Of a DNA stretch of 16,119 nt, positions 14,394 through 16,119 are shown one piece after another. The first letter of the stretch is position 1. The number at the start of each line of letters is the position of its first letter. The DNA is from CAYLOP01 sp964385305. GTDB lineage: Bacteria; Chloroflexota; Anaerolineae; Anaerolineales; E44-bin32. Location of the stretch: contig CAYLOP010000064.1 in assembly GCA_964385305.1 (NCBI GenBank), forward strand, positions 1-16,119, given 5' to 3'. A program made the translations under genes and the position numbers. Under the pieces are notes generated by a model. The model had not been told where the DNA came from and ran no database searches. It saw nothing but the letters and a program-made list of their open reading frames with translations.

Positions 14394-14920
14394 GGTGTTC
14401 TCCGGAAATACTTATTTACATTCGCCATTGGGCATATCTCATTGTAGCTGCAGTTTGGGCATAGCAAGAAGAAGGAAAGCGGCATATGCAGCAGAAGCAT
14501 CGCCAGGAGGCTCAGGATGAGCACGGCATACTTCGGCCAGTATAGAAAGAATAGCCAGGTAAAGGCGAAGATATAGCTGCCTATGCCGAATACACCAACC
14601 ATCGCTAAGTTGAGCAGGAGAGTCCGCCGCTTTAAAGTTTGCTTCGTTCCTCGGTAGATGAGAAGCGACATGGCTGGGGCAATGTACAGCTGTGCAAGAC
14701 CGGGACAATATCGCCCACGGTAAGGGCATCCGGCGCAAACGCCCGCGACGAACAGGTTGGTGACAAACCACAAAGCCAGGAACCCAAGGACAAGGGACAG
14801 CGAATGCATGGCGAGGAGTGTTATCGCGCCGACATAGAACGCGATGAGGGGGATAGCGGGCAGTAGGTGCAGTACCCTTTCTTTCCTGGACCACGTAGGT
14901 GTTTCTTCACCGGGTATCAT
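14384..14920 (-). CDS. Cysteine-rich polytopic membrane protein, unknown
   Basis: A 178-residue membrane protein with about four hydrophobic segments (near 18-38, 42-60, 100-125 and 130-153). Two matching cysteine clusters stand at the membrane borders: CAGCPYRGRYCPG (Cys62, 65, 72) and CPNCSYNEICPM (Cys154, 157, 163). The C-x2-C-x5/6-C-P pattern in two copies suggests a shared metal, Fe-S or redox site formed by the two loops. I do not recognise a named family. ATG 14920 has AGGAG 9 bases upstream. Its stop overlaps the start of the ICMT-type methyltransferase pseudogene by 10 bases, so the pair formed an operon; a methyltransferase acting on a thiol or lipid next to a cysteine-rich partner is plausible but unproved. 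Confidence 0.8.
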   Translation of the reverse strand: MIPGEETPTWSRKERVLHLLPAIPLIAFYVGAITLLAMHSLSLVLGFLALWFVTNLFVAGVCAGCPYRGRYCPGLAQLYIAPAMSLLIYRGTKQTLKRRTLLLNLAMVGVFGIGSYIFAFTWLFFLYWPKYAVLILSLLAMLLLHMPLSFFLLCPNCSYNEICPMANVNKYFRRTPCS

Positions 14921-15296
14921 TTTCGCGGTCTCCTACGACTTGGTGTTGATATTGAGTAAGCAAAACGATTAATTGTTAGCGCTCCAGCAGCAAGGATGAC
15001 GAAGTGGTGTATGGAATCTTGCTGTGTTACGTGACATACGATTGAAATCAACCTGCCCAGATGCCTTTCTTCACAAGGACATCTCTGTGGGTAATGATAC
15101 TGTAGTCTGGGATTAAACACCCATTCCAGGATGTCCGGCGGTTTCATTATGTGAAGATACAAGGTGTTGAAAACGTGAATTCATACTGGTTCATTGAAGC
15201 CGTGCCCGGTTCGGGGGTGAGCGTATCTATTCAAATTCGATACGTTGGTGAAAACCATATCAGAAGCGAATGTGGTTTAATGGGAGTGCAAAGCGA
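14921..15296. other. Gene-poor region
   Basis: About 375 bases between the cysteine-rich membrane protein gene and the small ORF at 15297-15497. A minus-strand frame (15162-14917) has no ribosome binding site and no family-like sequence. The promoter of the membrane-protein operon should lie here, but I saw no convincing boxes. Confidence 0.4.
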
Positions 15297-15497
15297 TCAA
15301 ACAAGTTGAGGGGCTACTCGAGCAGGATGCCCCTGACTGGCATCGGAAAGGGCTCGGCGGGATTGTAGTTTTCCACCTTGCAAGGCAATATTGCGCTGCG
15401 ACCGATGGTTCTTCGGTTGGATCCATTCAACGGATAAAAAGAACCCCTTGCTTGGAACGTTGTTGTCAAGGAAATGAACTTCAATCTTATTATTCAT
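15297..15497 (-). CDS. Doubtful small ORF
   Basis: A 66-codon frame whose N-terminus (MNNKIEVHFLDNNVPSKGFF) reads like a real protein, while the C-terminal half is rich in Arg, Gln and Ala and does not. ATG 15497 has AAGGA 10 bases upstream. It is divergent from the glycosyltransferase gene, 39 bases away. A hairpin AGGGGC/GCCCCT at 15309-15334 lies inside its 3' end. It may be the 5' end of a frameshifted gene or a chance frame; I do not recognise it. Confidence 0.3.
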   Translation of the reverse strand: MNNKIEVHFLDNNVPSKGFFLSVEWIQPKNHRSQRNIALQGGKLQSRRALSDASQGHPARVAPQLV

Positions 15498-15523
15498 ATC
15501 GCTCACGTCCTTGTTATGCCAAG

Positions 15524-15529
15524 AAGGAG
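15524..15529 (+). promoter_or_regulatory. Shine-Dalgarno fixing the glycosyltransferase start
   Basis: AAGGAG lies 7 bases before ATG 15537. A nearer ATG at 15533 is in another frame and stops after five codons, so initiation must favour the second ATG. Confidence 0.7.
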
Positions 15530-15536
15530 CTGATGG

Positions 15537-16119
15537 ATGCGATGGCGTGAAAAGGTGCTCCGTCTAAACACAATGCCATGGTTGGCCGAAGTTGTCGCAT
15601 TCATGGGGGGATTGCTGTTCCTCATCCAATCCTGGGGGTATGCGCATACCCAAACTTCTGTCATGGATGAAGGTGATTATCTCTATAAGGGATTTCTGTT
15701 TGTGAGTGGCAGGTATTGGCCCTATCAGGATTACGGTCCCTGGACCAATCATATGCCGCTGTCCTTCTGGATCTTTGGAACTGTTCAGAAGTGGTTTGGT
15801 TATGGCGTACGAACGGGGCGTTTTTTCGCGATATGCCTTGGCATTTTGATGATGCTCGGCTTGTGGATCGTGATGCGCCGGGTGGGGGGGAGATGGTGGG
15901 CGGCCCTGGCTTTATGGTCGGTGACCCTCAACCCGATGATCGTCAAGATTCTCAGTATTGGTATCTCACAGGTTCTCATCGTCTGCATGCTGCTGTGGAT
16001 GATGGTGCTTGCGTTGGGAGAGAATCGATCCCAGTGGCAGCTTATCCTCGGTTCCGTCATCGCAGGTATCCTGCTGCTCACGCGCATCAACATGGCGCCG
16101 GTGCTGCCAATCCTGCTGC
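15537..16119 (+). CDS. GT-C type membrane glycosyltransferase, 5' part
   Basis: The frame is open to the window edge (194 codons visible), so the gene is incomplete. A short basic N-terminus (MRWREKVLRL) leads to a first membrane helix at about 17-33. An extracytoplasmic loop follows with MDEGDYLYKG (43-52), then GRYWPYQDYGPW (58-69), and a series of further helices (about 93-113, 119-135, 141-161, 167-187). The DE pair after the first helix and the PYQDY region are typical of the GT39/PMT/ArnT-like GT-C fold, in which the acidic residue is the catalytic base. Such enzymes use polyprenyl-phosphate sugars to glycosylate lipids, glycans or proteins outside the membrane. Donor and acceptor are unknown. 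Confidence 0.85.
   Translation, partial: MRWREKVLRLNTMPWLAEVVAFMGGLLFLIQSWGYAHTQTSVMDEGDYLYKGFLFVSGRYWPYQDYGPWTNHMPLSFWIFGTVQKWFGYGVRTGRFFAICLGILMMLGLWIVMRRVGGRWWAALALWSVTLNPMIVKILSIGISQVLIVCMLLWMMVLALGENRSQWQLILGSVIAGILLLTRINMAPVLPILL

Noticed and set aside
14917..15162. Minus-strand 81-codon frame
   Set aside because: No ribosome binding site, no family-like segments, and its end overlaps the start of the cysteine-rich membrane protein gene.

Overview
This is a bacterial chromosomal window with moderate-to-high GC, short intergenic gaps and ordinary Shine-Dalgarno signals. It holds housekeeping genes (typA/bipA, a small transaldolase) mixed with accessory metabolic and membrane-protein genes. 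No rRNA, tRNA, CRISPR array, transposase or phage gene was found. The gene styles (TypA sequence, EutB/EutC pair, CPBP protease, GT-C glycosyltransferase) would fit a Chloroflexota/Anaerolineae-like genome, but that is an inference from memory and not a firm placement.

Layout. 1-1224 (+): the tail of an ICMT-type membrane methyltransferase, followed by an Fpg/Nei-like DNA glycosylase gene whose N-terminus is disrupted by a small deletion. 1491-2564 (+): a VOC-fold protein and a RimJ/RimL-type acetyltransferase. 2839-6085 (-): a three-gene cluster reading eutB-like dehydratase, eutC-like imine reductase, then a class I/II aminotransferase. 6086-7175: gene-poor, with one small unknown ORF. 7176-7928 (-): an unknown protein with a PD-(D/E)XK-like motif. 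8071-9495 (-): a small membrane protein and a CPBP intramembrane protease. 9600-9875 (-): an internally deleted pirin remnant. 10098-10901 (-): a SAM-dependent methyltransferase with a clear terminator. 11128-13097 (+): typA with a promoter and a terminator-like hairpin in its leader. 13124-13753 (-): transaldolase. 13837-14920 (-): a cysteine-rich membrane protein overlapping a second ICMT-type methyltransferase gene, now a pseudogene (in-frame TGA plus frameshift). 15537-end (+): the start of a GT-C type membrane glycosyltransferase, divergent from a doubtful small ORF.

Two points stand out. First, the eutB-eutC-aminotransferase cluster has the dehydratase and imine-reductase pair known from hydroxyectoine breakdown, but it lacks the ectoine hydrolase and deacetylase genes here and carries an aminotransferase instead. 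It may process another beta-hydroxylated amino compound. Second, three genes in 16 kb are visibly broken in different ways: a deletion with frameshift in the Fpg-like gene, a fused N- and C-terminus in pirin, and a stop plus frameshift in the ICMT gene. This suggests ongoing gene loss, or sequence and assembly error that should be excluded. The typA leader, with a strong promoter followed almost at once by an intrinsic terminator hairpin, is a candidate attenuator.
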